Assembly: GCA_040772885.1 (NCBI GenBank)
Contig: JAXGXF010000010.1
Span: 1-64,000, forward strand
Direction: 5' to 3'
Length of the DNA: 64,000 bases
DNA from: Pullichristensenella sp002068815
Lineage (GTDB): Bacteria > Bacillota > Clostridia > Christensenellales > Aristaeellaceae
Shown here: one piece after another, positions 31,979-40,421 of the stretch
How the letters are laid out: every line of letters starts with the position of its first letter
How positions within the stretch are numbered: the stretch's first letter is position 1
Translations under genes and position numbers: made by a program
Notes under the pieces: generated by a model
The model's database searches: none
Told to the model about the DNA's origin: nothing
Seen by the model: the letters and a program-made list of their open reading frames with translations, nothing else

Positions 31979-32748
31979 CACGCGCGCCCTCCGCCCTTCA
32001 GCACTTCGAGCAATTCGTCCGCGCCGGACAGGAACCGGCAGGCCGCGCGCGGCTCGGGGCGTGCGGTTTTCACGACGCGCGTCCTCGAGCCGCGAAGCCC
32101 GATCTCCCCCGGGTCGGCGCCGATGTCTGAGGCGCTCCACACGTCCACCCCGGCGCGCCTCCCCCTAAGCACGCCCGCGACGGACGGCAGCTTCGGCACG
32201 TTGATCTCCTTGACGACCGTCAGAAGCGCCGGCAGCGGCAGCCGCGCGCGCAGGTAGCCGTCGTCGGCCATGCGCGCGACCTCGATGAATTCCGGGCCGG
32301 CCGCGCCGATCTTCGAGACGTCGGTCGCGTGCGGAATTCCGAGCAGCTCGGCAAGCATCGGCCCGACCTGCGCGGTGTCGCCGTCGGTCGCCATCCTGCC
32401 GCAGAGGATCAAATCCACATTGCCGATTTTTTGAATGCCCAAGGCCAGCGCCCGCGCGGTCGCGAGCGTGTCCGCGCCGGCGAACGCGCGGTCGGTCAAG
32501 AGGATCGCCCGGTCGACGCCGACCGCGACAATGCGCCGGAGCGTCTCGACCGCGGACGGCACGCCCATGCTGACCGCCGCGATCTGCCCGCCGAATTTCG
32601 CCTTCAGCCGCACGGCCTCCTCGACCGCGTACGCGTCGAACGGGTTCAGGATCGACGAGACGCCCTCGCGGATGACGGTGCCGGTCACCGGATCGAGCCG
32701 CTGCTCGTTCGCGGACGGCACCTGCTTTACGCAGACGCAGATGTTCAT
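31978..32748 (-). CDS. etfB: Electron transfer flavoprotein, beta subunit
   Basis: This 256-aa protein has the EtfB pattern: CVCVKQVPSANEQRLDP, SILNPFDAYAVEEAVRLK, then LILCGRMATDGDTAQVGPML with LLTVVKEINVPKLPSV. The NPFDAYAVEEA segment and the order oxidase-EtfB-EtfA resemble electron-bifurcating Etf operons of anaerobes. It overlaps both neighbours by ATGA. Confidence 0.92.
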   Translation of the reverse strand: MNICVCVKQVPSANEQRLDPVTGTVIREGVSSILNPFDAYAVEEAVRLKAKFGGQIAAVSMGVPSAVETLRRIVAVGVDRAILLTDRAFAGADTLATARALALGIQKIGNVDLILCGRMATDGDTAQVGPMLAELLGIPHATDVSKIGAAGPEFIEVARMADDGYLRARLPLPALLTVVKEINVPKLPSVAGVLRGRRAGVDVWSASDIGADPGEIGLRGSRTRVVKTARPEPRAACRFLSGADELLEVLKGGGRA

Positions 32749-34310
32749 CGGTCCACCTCCGTCAGCACGTTTCCGGGCCCGAGTATCCCCTCCGGGTCGA
32801 GCGCGCGCTTGAAGTCGAGCAGCGTTCGCATCCTCTCCTCGCCGTAGAGGATCAGGAGCAGCGGTTTCTTGATCTTGCCCGCGCCGTGCTCGGCGGTGAT
32901 CGTGCCGCCCATCTCCCGAACCGCGCGCGCCCACTTCTCAAACAGCGCATGCCCGCGCTCGTACTCGTCGAGGTTGCGCGCGAGCACGTTCGGGTGCACG
33001 TGGTTTTCGCCGATGTGCCCGAAGATCAAGGACATCAGCCCGCTTTCCGCCAGATCGCGCTCGTAGAGCCAAAACAGCTCCTCGAAGCGCGCGTCCGGCA
33101 CGGCCATGTCGGTCGACAGGATCGTGATCGCGGGCTCGTTTTTCTTGTTGCGCTCGACGTGTATGTCGATCGTCTCCGGCACCGAGTGGCGAAACAGCAG
33201 CAGCTTCTCGAGCTCGAGCCCGTCGCGCGCGACCCAGGTGTTCTCCGGGTCGCCGCCCGCTTCCGCGAGCGCGCCGGAGAGCTGTTCGAGCGCAGGATAG
33301 AGTTCCTCCTCGCCTCCCAAGTTGAACTCGACGTACGCCGCCGAGCAGTAGTCCTCGGGGAGCTCCTGCAGCTGCCGAAACGCCGGGGTCTCGAGCTTCT
33401 GCGCCTCGACAAGCGCGAGCGCGTCGCGGTTGAAGAACTCGATCGACGCGGGCTTCGGCGAAAAACGCTTCATCGCGGCGACGTACGAAAGCGCGCACTC
33501 GTCCGACGGGAAGAACGCCGTCACGCCGGCGAGCAGCTTCGGCGCGGGCATCAGGATCAGCTCCAGTTCGCTGACGATGCCGAGCGTGCCCTGGCTGCCG
33601 ATGAACAGGTCGACGAGGTCCATATCCGGCCGGAGGAAGTAGCCCGCGTCCTTGATATCGGGCGTGTCGAAGTCCGGCAGTTTCCCGGAAAGAGACGTGC
33701 CGTCGGCGCAGGGGATCGAGAATTCGCGCCCCGCCGCGCGGTCGCGCCCCCGCTCGAGCGCCGCGACCCTGCCGTCGGCGAGCACGACGCGCAGCGCGTG
33801 CACATGCCTTCTGGTCGCCCCGTACAGAAACGACCGCGCGCCGCAGGCGTTACAGCTCGCCATGCCGCCGATGCTCGCGGTCGGCTCGGTGGGGTCGGGG
33901 GAGAAGAACAGCTCGCCCGCGCGGACGCTCGCGAACGTGTCGAGCGACTCCCTGCTCCAGCCGGACACGTCGACCATCTTGTCGGAGAGCGCCTTCCGGA
34001 CCGCGAGCAGCGGAACCCCCGGCTGCGCGCGAAGCAGGTACCGCCCGTCCGCACCCCTGCGGATGCCGAGTATGCGGTTCATCCGGGACAGGTTCAGGAT
34101 CAGCCCGCCCTCCGGGCTCGCGCCGCCGGCGAGGCCGGTCCGGGCGCCCTGCGCGGTCAGCGGGACATTGTTTGCATCGCAGAATTTGACGGCCTCGACG
34201 ATCTCCTCCTCGCATCGGGGCATCGCGACGAAGTCGGCGCGCCCCATCGTGCGGGACTCGTCGAACAGCAGGCTCTGAAACCGGTCGTCGTAGGGTTGAA
34301 CGATTGACAT
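32745..34310 (-). CDS. FAD-binding oxidoreductase (GlcD/D-lactate dehydrogenase family), Etf-linked
   Basis: This 521-aa protein has a PCMH-type FAD domain (VPLTAQGARTGLAGGASPEG; SPDPTEPTASIGGMASCNAC) and a C-terminal FAD-oxidase domain with HIGENHVHPNV and the signature EHGAGKIKKP. Such enzymes oxidise 2-hydroxyacids such as D-lactate or glycolate. Co-transcription with etfB-etfA suggests a complex of the LctBCD type that couples hydroxyacid oxidation to NAD with help of ferredoxin. ATG 34310 follows GGAGG at 5 nt. Substrate not determinable from sequence. Confidence 0.83.
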   Translation of the reverse strand: MSIVQPYDDRFQSLLFDESRTMGRADFVAMPRCEEEIVEAVKFCDANNVPLTAQGARTGLAGGASPEGGLILNLSRMNRILGIRRGADGRYLLRAQPGVPLLAVRKALSDKMVDVSGWSRESLDTFASVRAGELFFSPDPTEPTASIGGMASCNACGARSFLYGATRRHVHALRVVLADGRVAALERGRDRAAGREFSIPCADGTSLSGKLPDFDTPDIKDAGYFLRPDMDLVDLFIGSQGTLGIVSELELILMPAPKLLAGVTAFFPSDECALSYVAAMKRFSPKPASIEFFNRDALALVEAQKLETPAFRQLQELPEDYCSAAYVEFNLGGEEELYPALEQLSGALAEAGGDPENTWVARDGLELEKLLLFRHSVPETIDIHVERNKKNEPAITILSTDMAVPDARFEELFWLYERDLAESGLMSLIFGHIGENHVHPNVLARNLDEYERGHALFEKWARAVREMGGTITAEHGAGKIKKPLLLILYGEERMRTLLDFKRALDPEGILGPGNVLTEVDR

Positions 34311-34347
34311 GCGCGCCTCCGGGGAGTATACTTCTTGCATTATTATA
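34304..34347. promoter_or_regulatory. Overlapping face-to-face promoters (oxidase and aminotransferase)
   Basis: Plus strand: TTGACA (34304-34309), 17-nt spacer, TATACT (34327-34332), driving the aminotransferase. Its -35 overlaps the start codon of the oxidase gene. Minus strand: TATAAT (34342-34347) with a weak -35, driving the oxidase operon. The two transcripts must cross each other's promoter. Confidence 0.65.
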
Positions 34348-34368
34348 CATCGGATGGGATGGATTGCA

Positions 34369-35595
34369 GTGAACACGCGGGAATTTTCCGAACTCGAGCG
34401 GCGGTACGCGGCCTTTCGCGCGCGGGGGCTGTCGCTCGACCTTTCGCGCGGCAAGCCGGAGAAAAAGCAGCTCGACCTGTCGCTTCCGATGCTCGACCCG
34501 AACCTCCTCGGCGATTTCCGCTGCGAGGACGGCATGGACGCGCGCAACTACGGCGACCCGACCGGCATCCCGGAGGCGAAGCGGCTGTTCGGCCAACTGC
34601 TCGGCATGCCTCCGGAGCAAGTGATCGTCGGCGGCAACTCGAGCATCCATTTGATCTACGACGCGCTGACCCGCGCGATCCTCCACGGCCCGCTGCCGGG
34701 CGACCGGCCGTGGAAGGACCTCCCGGCCGTCAAATTCCTCTGCCCCGCGCCGGGGTACGACTGGCACTTCCACATGCTTCATATGCTCGGCGTCGAGTGC
34801 GTGCCTGTCCGGATGCTCGAGTCCGGCCCGGACATGGACGCGGTCGAAAAACTCGCGTTGGACCCTTTGGTCAAGGGCATCGTCTGCGTGCCGATGTACT
34901 CGAACCCGACCGGCGCGACCTTCTCCGACGACGTCGTCGAACGGCTCGCGGGGATGGAGACCGCGGCGGGCGACTTCCGCATACTCTGGGACAACGCCTA
35001 CTGCGTGCACCACCTGTACCCGGACGGCCGCGACCGCCTGAAAAACCTGTACGAAGCGTGCAGGGCCGCGGGCACCGAGGACCGCGCGCTGCTGTTCACC
35101 TCGACCTCGAAGATCACGTTCGCCGGCGGCGGCGTCGGCGCGATGGCCGCGAGCCCGAAGAACATCGAGCGGCAGGCGGCGCTTCTGCGCTACCAGATGG
35201 TCTGCTACGACAAGGTCAACCAGCTTCGCCACGCGCGGTTTTTCCCGGACCTCGAGGCGGTCGCGAGGCACATGGACGGGCACGCGGCGATCCTACGGCC
35301 GAAGTTTGAGCTCGTAAAGCGCGCGCTCGAAACCGAACTCGGGGGCGTCGGGAGCTTCCGGGCGCCGAGGGGCGGGTATTTCCTGTGCTACCGCGCGCCG
35401 GGCGGCACCGCGAAGCGCATCGTCGAGCTCTGCCTGGACGCGGGCGTGCGTCTGACGCCGGCCGGCGCGCCGTTCCCCTATGGGCTCGACCCGGAGGACA
35501 GCGTGATCCGCATCGCGCCGAGCTTCCCGCCCATCGGCGAGCTCGAACAGGTCATGGAGCTGTTCCCGGTCGCGGTGAAGCTCAGCCTCCGTTGA
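34369..35595 (+). CDS. PLP-dependent aminotransferase (class I-like)
   Basis: This 408-aa protein begins with LDLSRGKPEKKQLDLS, has RNYGDPTGIPEAKRLF, the aspartate region WDNAYCVHHL and the PLP lysine in TSTSKITFAGGGVG. These are features of the aspartate/alanine aminotransferase-like group with the RGKP start. GTG 34369 was preferred because family members begin close to this point and GGATGG precedes it; ATG 34354 in frame is the alternative but has no ribosome-binding site. The 3' end overlaps the convergent ABC ATPase gene by 14 nt. Substrate unknown. Confidence 0.85.
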   Translation: MNTREFSELERRYAAFRARGLSLDLSRGKPEKKQLDLSLPMLDPNLLGDFRCEDGMDARNYGDPTGIPEAKRLFGQLLGMPPEQVIVGGNSSIHLIYDALTRAILHGPLPGDRPWKDLPAVKFLCPAPGYDWHFHMLHMLGVECVPVRMLESGPDMDAVEKLALDPLVKGIVCVPMYSNPTGATFSDDVVERLAGMETAAGDFRILWDNAYCVHHLYPDGRDRLKNLYEACRAAGTEDRALLFTSTSKITFAGGGVGAMAASPKNIERQAALLRYQMVCYDKVNQLRHARFFPDLEAVARHMDGHAAILRPKFELVKRALETELGGVGSFRAPRGGYFLCYRAPGGTAKRIVELCLDAGVRLTPAGAPFPYGLDPEDSVIRIAPSFPPIGELEQVMELFPVAVKLSLR

Positions 35596-36367
35596 AGTAA
35601 CGCTCGAGGAACTTCTGCGTGCGCTCCTCGGTCGGGTGGCCGATCACGTCCTCGGCCTTCCCGTACTCGACGACGACGCCGTTGTCGAGGAACAGCGCGC
35701 TGTCGGCGACCTGCCTGGCGAACTGCATCTCGTGGGTGACGATGACCATCGTCGTGTTGCGGCTCGCGAGCGCGCGGATGACGTTCAGGACCTCGCCGGT
35801 CAATTCCGGGTCGAGCGCCGAGGTCGGCTCGTCGAAGCAGAGTATGTCCGGCTTCAAGGCGAGCGCGCGCGCGATCGCGACGCGCTGCTGCTGGCCGCCG
35901 GAGAGCTGGTGCGGGTAGACGTCCGCCTTCGCGGTCAGCCCGACGCTCTCCAGGATCGCCAGCCCGTCCTCGCGGATCTGCTCAAGGATCGCCCGGCGGT
36001 TCGACGCGTAGTCGGGCCGCTTCTTCGCCGCGAGCTCGACCGCGAGCACTACGTTCGCGAGCGCCGTGTACTGCGGAAACAGGTTGAACGACTGGAACAC
36101 GAGCCCGAAGTGCTTGCTCTTCCTGCGGCGCTCGCGGTTTATGTTGCGGCCCTCTTGGGCGTCGAACAGCACGCTTCCGTTCACAAGTATCCTGCCCGCG
36201 TCCGGCGCCTCGAGCCCGTTCAGGCAGCGCAAAAGCGTCGTCTTGCCGCTGCCGGAGGAGCCGATGATCGCCAGCGACTCGCCCTTTTCGATCGAAAAGC
36301 CGACGTCGCGGATGACCTCGAGATCGTCGAAGTGCTTCGAGAGCCCCTTTACCTCAAGAACTGCCAT
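35582..36367 (-). CDS. Polar amino acid ABC transporter, ATP-binding protein
   Basis: This 261-aa protein has Walker A GSSGSGKTT, Q-loop LVFQSFNLFPQ, signature LSGGQQQRVAIARAL, Walker B ILCFDEPTSALDPEL and H-loop IVTHEM, the GlnQ/HisP type. It energises import together with the permease and binding protein encoded just upstream. ATG 36367 follows AGGAG at 8 nt. It ends inside the convergent aminotransferase gene. Confidence 0.92.
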   Translation of the reverse strand: MAVLEVKGLSKHFDDLEVIRDVGFSIEKGESLAIIGSSGSGKTTLLRCLNGLEAPDAGRILVNGSVLFDAQEGRNINRERRRKSKHFGLVFQSFNLFPQYTALANVVLAVELAAKKRPDYASNRRAILEQIREDGLAILESVGLTAKADVYPHQLSGGQQQRVAIARALALKPDILCFDEPTSALDPELTGEVLNVIRALASRNTTMVIVTHEMQFARQVADSALFLDNGVVVEYGKAEDVIGHPTEERTQKFLERYFNGG

Positions 36368-36378
36368 GCTCAAGTCTC

Positions 36379-37062
36379 CTATGCCTTAAAATAGTCCATC
36401 TTGCGCTCGAGATAGCCGAACAGCAGCGTCAGGAGCCCGCTGAACAGCAGGAAGAACACGCCCGTCGCAAACAGCGGCCAGATGAGGCCCTGCTTTGTGA
36501 ACCGGTCCGCGCTCATGATGATCTCGGTGACGCCGATGATGCGCGAGAGCGAGGTGTCCTTGACGAGCGTGATGACCTCGTTGCTCATCGCGGGCGTGAC
36601 GCGCTTGATGACCTGCAAAAGCACGACCTTGAAGAACACCTGCGGCTTCGTCATGCCGAGCACCTGCCCGGCCTCGTACTGGCCGCGCGATATGCTCTCG
36701 AGCCCGCCGCGGTAGATTTCGGAGAAGTACGCGGCGTAGTTGATCACGAACGCGACCAGCGCCGCGGCCATGCGCGAGCTCGGCTGGAACCAGAACGGCA
36801 AAAGCCACGGGATGCGCGCCGCGATCCACGGGCGGAGCAGTCCCGGCGCGTACATCACGATGATCAGCTGCAGCATCAGGGGCGTTCCGCGGATGACCCA
36901 CACGAATACGCGCGTGATCCAGCGGATCGGCCAGATTTTCGTCATCGAGCCGAACATGATCACGAGCCCCAGCGGGAGCGACAGGGCGAGCGTGATGACG
37001 AATATTCGTATGTTCAGCAGAAATCCCTCGAGCAGAGATTGGAGCGCAACGCCCATGTTCAT
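36379..37062 (-). CDS. Polar amino acid ABC transporter, permease
   Basis: This 227-aa protein has five hydrophobic segments and the HisM-type EAA loop (GQYEAGQVLGMTKPQVFFKV), plus IRGTPLMLQL at the first cytoplasmic motif. It forms the membrane channel of the transporter, probably as a homodimer because only one permease gene is present. Confidence 0.9.
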   Translation of the reverse strand: MNMGVALQSLLEGFLLNIRIFVITLALSLPLGLVIMFGSMTKIWPIRWITRVFVWVIRGTPLMLQLIIVMYAPGLLRPWIAARIPWLLPFWFQPSSRMAAALVAFVINYAAYFSEIYRGGLESISRGQYEAGQVLGMTKPQVFFKVVLLQVIKRVTPAMSNEVITLVKDTSLSRIIGVTEIIMSADRFTKQGLIWPLFATGVFFLLFSGLLTLLFGYLERKMDYFKA

Positions 37063-37104
37063 GTAACAAACCCTCTCCTTGCCGGCGCGTTTTTTTGACA
37101 GCCC

Positions 37105-37132
37105 GAGCAGCCCCCCGCGAGGAGGGCTGCTC
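37105..37132 (-). other. Stem-loop between binding-protein and permease genes
   Basis: GAGCAGCCC (37105-37113) and GGGCTGCTC (37124-37132) form a GC-rich stem. No U-run follows on the minus strand. It likely protects the upstream binding-protein mRNA and lowers permease expression, a common arrangement in ABC operons. Confidence 0.55.
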
Positions 37133-37150
37133 CGCGTTTACGGACGGGCG

Positions 37151-37975
37151 TTACTTGACGAGCGCGTCGGTCAGGTTGTACGTCGCGGCGATTTTTTCGA
37201 CGGTGCCGTCCGCGCGCAGCTCTGCGATCGCCTGGTTGACCATGGCGGTCACGTCGCTGCCCTTGCGGAAGGCGATGCCGTAGAACTGGTCGCCGAAGTT
37301 GTTGTCGAGGTTCACGACGAGGTCCGTGAAGTCGCTCTCGGGGGTCACGATCCCCAGCGCCGCGACGCTGTCGACGAACGCCGCGTCGGCGGTGCCGGCC
37401 TTGACCTCGAGGATGGCCTTCGCCATCGAGTCGGCGGGCACGTATTCGCAGCCCTCAAAGAACGCCTTCGGGGAGACGATCACCGTCTCGTCGTCCGGGA
37501 TGGTGCCCAGCAGCTTTCCCTCGCCGGTCGAGCCCGCCTCGGCGACGACGGTCCTGTTCTTGATATCCGCGAGCACGGCGGCCTCCGAATCGGCCTTGAC
37601 GACGAGCGCCTGCGTGTTGACGAGGTACGGCTCGGTCATCGACATGTTGACCTTGCGCTCCTCGGTGATGCACATGCCGTTCCAGATGGCGTCGATGTTC
37701 TTCGAGTTCAGCTCGATCTCCTTCGCGTCCCAGCTGATCTCGACGAACTCGACCGTGACGCCCAGCTTCTCGGCGACGGCCAGCGCGAGCTCCGTGTCAA
37801 AGCCGACGAATTCGCCGGTCGCCTGGTCGTAGTAGTTCATCGGCGGGAACAGCGTCATGCCGACGACCAGAACGCCCTTTTCCTTTATGTACTCGTAGTC
37901 GCTCTGCTCCGCGATCGCGGAACCCATCGCCAGGACCATCAGGACCGCCAGGACCATCGCCAGAATCTTTTTCAT
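37151..37975 (-). CDS. Polar amino acid ABC transporter, substrate-binding protein
   Basis: This 274-aa protein has a signal peptide (KKILAMVLAVLMVLAMG, cleavage likely after SAIA) and a bilobed binding domain: GVLVVGMTLFPPMNYYD, GFDTELALAVAEKLG, AIWNGMCITEERK and the arginine-containing TEERK region typical of amino-acid ligands. No lipobox cysteine follows the signal peptide, so it is not a classic lipoprotein. It is first in the operon with its own promoter. The ligand is probably a polar amino acid. Confidence 0.9.
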   Translation of the reverse strand: MKKILAMVLAVLMVLAMGSAIAEQSDYEYIKEKGVLVVGMTLFPPMNYYDQATGEFVGFDTELALAVAEKLGVTVEFVEISWDAKEIELNSKNIDAIWNGMCITEERKVNMSMTEPYLVNTQALVVKADSEAAVLADIKNRTVVAEAGSTGEGKLLGTIPDDETVIVSPKAFFEGCEYVPADSMAKAILEVKAGTADAAFVDSVAALGIVTPESDFTDLVVNLDNNFGDQFYGIAFRKGSDVTAMVNQAIAELRADGTVEKIAATYNLTDALVK

Positions 37976-38019
37976 TGTTTTATGCTCCCTTCAAATTTCG
38001 GATCGCGCCGCGCTTTAGC

Positions 38020-38069
38020 GTGGTAATGTGGTATGGTGGTATCATAGCACATCGAAGCGTCGATTGCAA
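38020..38069 (-). promoter_or_regulatory. Promoter of the amino acid transporter operon with GTGGTA repeats
   Basis: On the minus strand TTGCAA (38064-38069), a 17-nt spacer and TATGAT (38041-38046). Around the predicted start site three short GTGGTA-like direct repeats occur within 38020-38042, a possible operator. Confidence 0.6.
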
Positions 38070-38107
38070 CCCCCCGGAGGGAAAAGGTTCTGTTAAATCG
38101 CGGCGGA

Positions 38108-38132
38108 TAAAAAAGCCGGGCGGCTGCCCGGG
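38108..38132 (-). terminator. Intrinsic terminator of the ROK/PIG-L operon
   Basis: On the minus strand CCGGGC (plus 38126-38131) pairs with GCCCGG (plus 38116-38121) and is followed by a run of U residues (A-run 38108-38114 on plus). It lies about 85 nt past the ROK stop. Confidence 0.7.
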
Positions 38133-38217
38133 AGGGGGGAGGGGGTAGGCCCGGAAATCTGCCCTTCTCCGGCGACTTCCTTGTCTCCGGCGCGGCCGTG
38201 AGCACGCCGCGGCCCGG

Positions 38218-39510
38218 CTATTCCCCGGCGCGCGCGTGCCCCGGCAGTATCCGCATCGCCTTGTCGACGAAATACTGGGCGATGCCGAGGCTGTCGCCGC
38301 GCAGGCCCGAGCCCGCGTACGAGAAGGCCGCGCCGCGCATGAGCAGCCCGCCGCTTCGCGCGAGCGCCGTCAGCGTTTCGAGAAACGCGCCGCCGAGCCG
38401 CTCGATGCCGCCGCCGAGCACGATGCGCCGGATGCCGGTGATCGACACCATGCTGTAGATGCCGCACAAAAGCTCCGCCGCGACCTCGTCGAGCACCTCG
38501 CGGATCGCCGGCTCGCCGCGCGCGTAGAGCTCGCCGGCCATTGCGAGCGTCACGTTGTCCGGGCGGTCGCGCGCCATGTCCAAGAGCGCCGCGCACTGCT
38601 TTTCCGCCGCGGCGTCGCGCACGCGCTTTAAGATCGCGTCGTCGCTGACGTACCGCTCGAGGCAGCCGCGGCTCCCGCAGGCGCACGGCTTTCCGCGGTA
38701 GTCGATCGACACGTGGCCGATCTCGCCGGCGGTGTTCGAGGCGCCGGTGAATATGTCGCCGTTGACGACGATGCCCGCGCCGACGCCGCCGGACGCGACG
38801 TTGATGCAGATCAGGTCCGAAGCCTCCGCGCCCAGCCGGTCGAGGTGCTTTTTCTCGGCGTAGGCCATGCTCGTCGACGAGTTTCCGATGAACAGCGGCG
38901 CGCCGAGCCTGTCCTCGACCCCGAGCAGCGCGTCCGCGCGGATCACGACGCGCATCGCCGACAGCGAGAGCGCCGCCTCGTTTTCGACGTAGATGCCGGG
39001 AAAGCTTAAAAGCACGCCGGCCGCGCGCGGCGCGTCGAACAGCTTCGCGCGATTCGCGAGCGTCTCGAGGATCAATTTCGCGTAGTCGCCGCTCGCGTCC
39101 GGGTCGGCTTGCGCGCCGTCCAGGAATCCGCCGTAGCGGTCGGACTCGTGCGCGACGAAGATCGTCTCGAGCACATTGTACGCGAGGTCGAACAGCGTGT
39201 AGCGCACGCCCCAGCGGGTGAGCGACAACACCGCGATCTGCCGCCCCCCGGCGTTCACGCGCAAATTGATCGGCCGCCGCCCGCTCTTTACCGTCTTCGC
39301 CGCGCCGGTCTCGAGCACGAACCCCTCGCGCACGAGCTCGTCGACGAGCGCCGAGACGGTCGTCGGGCTCAGATGCGTGCGCCGAACCAGAGACGCCCGG
39401 GAGAGCACGCCCTCGCGGTTGATCAGGTTGAACAGCCGCTTGATGTTCTCCTCCTTGATCGTCTGCTGGCTGGCCGGTTTTTCGGCTGTGCGCTGCCGGA
39501 GGTAGCGCAT
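38218..39510 (-). CDS. ROK-family transcriptional regulator (NagC/XylR type)
   Basis: This 430-aa protein has an N-terminal winged helix (LINREGVLSRASLVRRTHLS, then TTVSALVDELVREGFV) and a ROK sugar-binding domain with NTAGEIGHVSID and the zinc-site CACGSRGCLERYV. ROK repressors usually sense amino sugars or other sugars. The ATG overlaps the PIG-L deacetylase stop. With the divergent GlcN6P-isomerase-like gene this suggests control of an amino-sugar pathway. An ATP-binding kinase role is unlikely because of the N-terminal DNA-binding domain. Confidence 0.87.
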   Translation of the reverse strand: MRYLRQRTAEKPASQQTIKEENIKRLFNLINREGVLSRASLVRRTHLSPTTVSALVDELVREGFVLETGAAKTVKSGRRPINLRVNAGGRQIAVLSLTRWGVRYTLFDLAYNVLETIFVAHESDRYGGFLDGAQADPDASGDYAKLILETLANRAKLFDAPRAAGVLLSFPGIYVENEAALSLSAMRVVIRADALLGVEDRLGAPLFIGNSSTSMAYAEKKHLDRLGAEASDLICINVASGGVGAGIVVNGDIFTGASNTAGEIGHVSIDYRGKPCACGSRGCLERYVSDDAILKRVRDAAAEKQCAALLDMARDRPDNVTLAMAGELYARGEPAIREVLDEVAAELLCGIYSMVSITGIRRIVLGGGIERLGGAFLETLTALARSGGLLMRGAAFSYAGSGLRGDSLGIAQYFVDKAMRILPGHARAGE

Positions 39511-40217
39511 CAGGGCAGCATCCGTCTCGGGACGATGCGCAGGTAGTTTTCGCTCAGCCGGAACCCCTCGGCGTACTTCGTGCCGCACTGGTAGCCGCGC
39601 ACCTTCGAGCAGGTGCGCACGAAGTCGAGGAAGTCGATGCCGTCGTGCTCGCGCATCCACTCGATCTGCGATCTGTGGCAGGCGAGCGCCTCGAGCTTCA
39701 ATTCCATCTCTTCCGAGATGTCGACGTACTCGGTCGGCAAAAAGCCCACGCCCGCGAGCGTGTCCATGTGGAACACCGGGCAGACCGGCGTCGGAGGCGT
39801 CTGCGCGGACAGGTCGAAGTGGCCGCAGCTCGCCGCGAACGTCGCGCGGAACGTCGCGTAATAGGCCTGTATGTGGTCGTTCATGTAGTCCTTTTCGAAG
39901 TGCGTGATCACGAGGTCGGGCTTGACCTCGCGCACGACCGCCGCGAGCCGGGAGACGAGGTCGTCGTTCTCCGCGGTGACGAACAGGTCGTCGATGCCGA
40001 TCGAATAGTGCTTCGCCCCGATGACGCTTGCGGCCGCCTCGGCCTCCCGAAAGCGGATTTTTCGAAGCTCGTCCGGCATGATCTCCACATGCCCGAGGTT
40101 TCCGCTGGCGATGTGGCAGACCGATACGCTGTGGCCCTGCTTTCTGTACTTTGCGAGCGTCCCGAAGCAGCCGATCTCCAGATCGTCCGGATGGCATCCG
40201 ACGGCAAGAATGTTCAT
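39510..40217 (-). CDS. PIG-L family deacetylase
   Basis: This 235-aa protein has the zinc-binding motif AVGCHPDDLE (residues about 5-14) and the second motif HFEKDYMNDH near residue 114, as in the LmbE/PIG-L family that removes acetyl groups from N-acetylglucosamine-type substrates. ATG 40217 follows GGAGGG. It is first in an operon with a ROK regulator and divergent from a GlcN6P-isomerase-like gene, so it may feed a deacetylated amino sugar into catabolism. Confidence 0.87.
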   Translation of the reverse strand: MNILAVGCHPDDLEIGCFGTLAKYRKQGHSVSVCHIASGNLGHVEIMPDELRKIRFREAEAAASVIGAKHYSIGIDDLFVTAENDDLVSRLAAVVREVKPDLVITHFEKDYMNDHIQAYYATFRATFAASCGHFDLSAQTPPTPVCPVFHMDTLAGVGFLPTEYVDISEEMELKLEALACHRSQIEWMREHDGIDFLDFVRTCSKVRGYQCGTKYAEGFRLSENYLRIVPRRMLP

Positions 40218-40253
40218 GCGATTCCCTCCATTGCGTTTTGCGTTTGTGTCTTC

Positions 40254-40282
40254 ATTATACAACATCCGGGGCGCGTTGGAAA
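40254..40282 (-). promoter_or_regulatory. Promoter of the PIG-L/ROK operon
   Basis: On the minus strand TTTCCA (40277-40282), a 17-nt spacer and TATAAT (40254-40259). Confidence 0.6.
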
Positions 40283-40342
40283 GACGGCCGCGCGAATATT
40301 TTCACCGACTGGAAAAATCGGCGCATAAACTCCCGGAAATGA

Positions 40343-40371
40343 TTGACAAGGCGAAAAATTCATGGGATAAT
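40343..40371 (+). promoter_or_regulatory. Promoter of the GlcN6P-isomerase-like gene
   Basis: TTGACA (40343-40348), a 17-nt spacer and GATAAT (40366-40371), about 50 nt before the start codon. Confidence 0.7.
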
Positions 40372-40421
40372 AGAGATAATTCGTGCGCCGGTCGCACTTA
40401 TTGACGAGGAGGGTATGGCTC

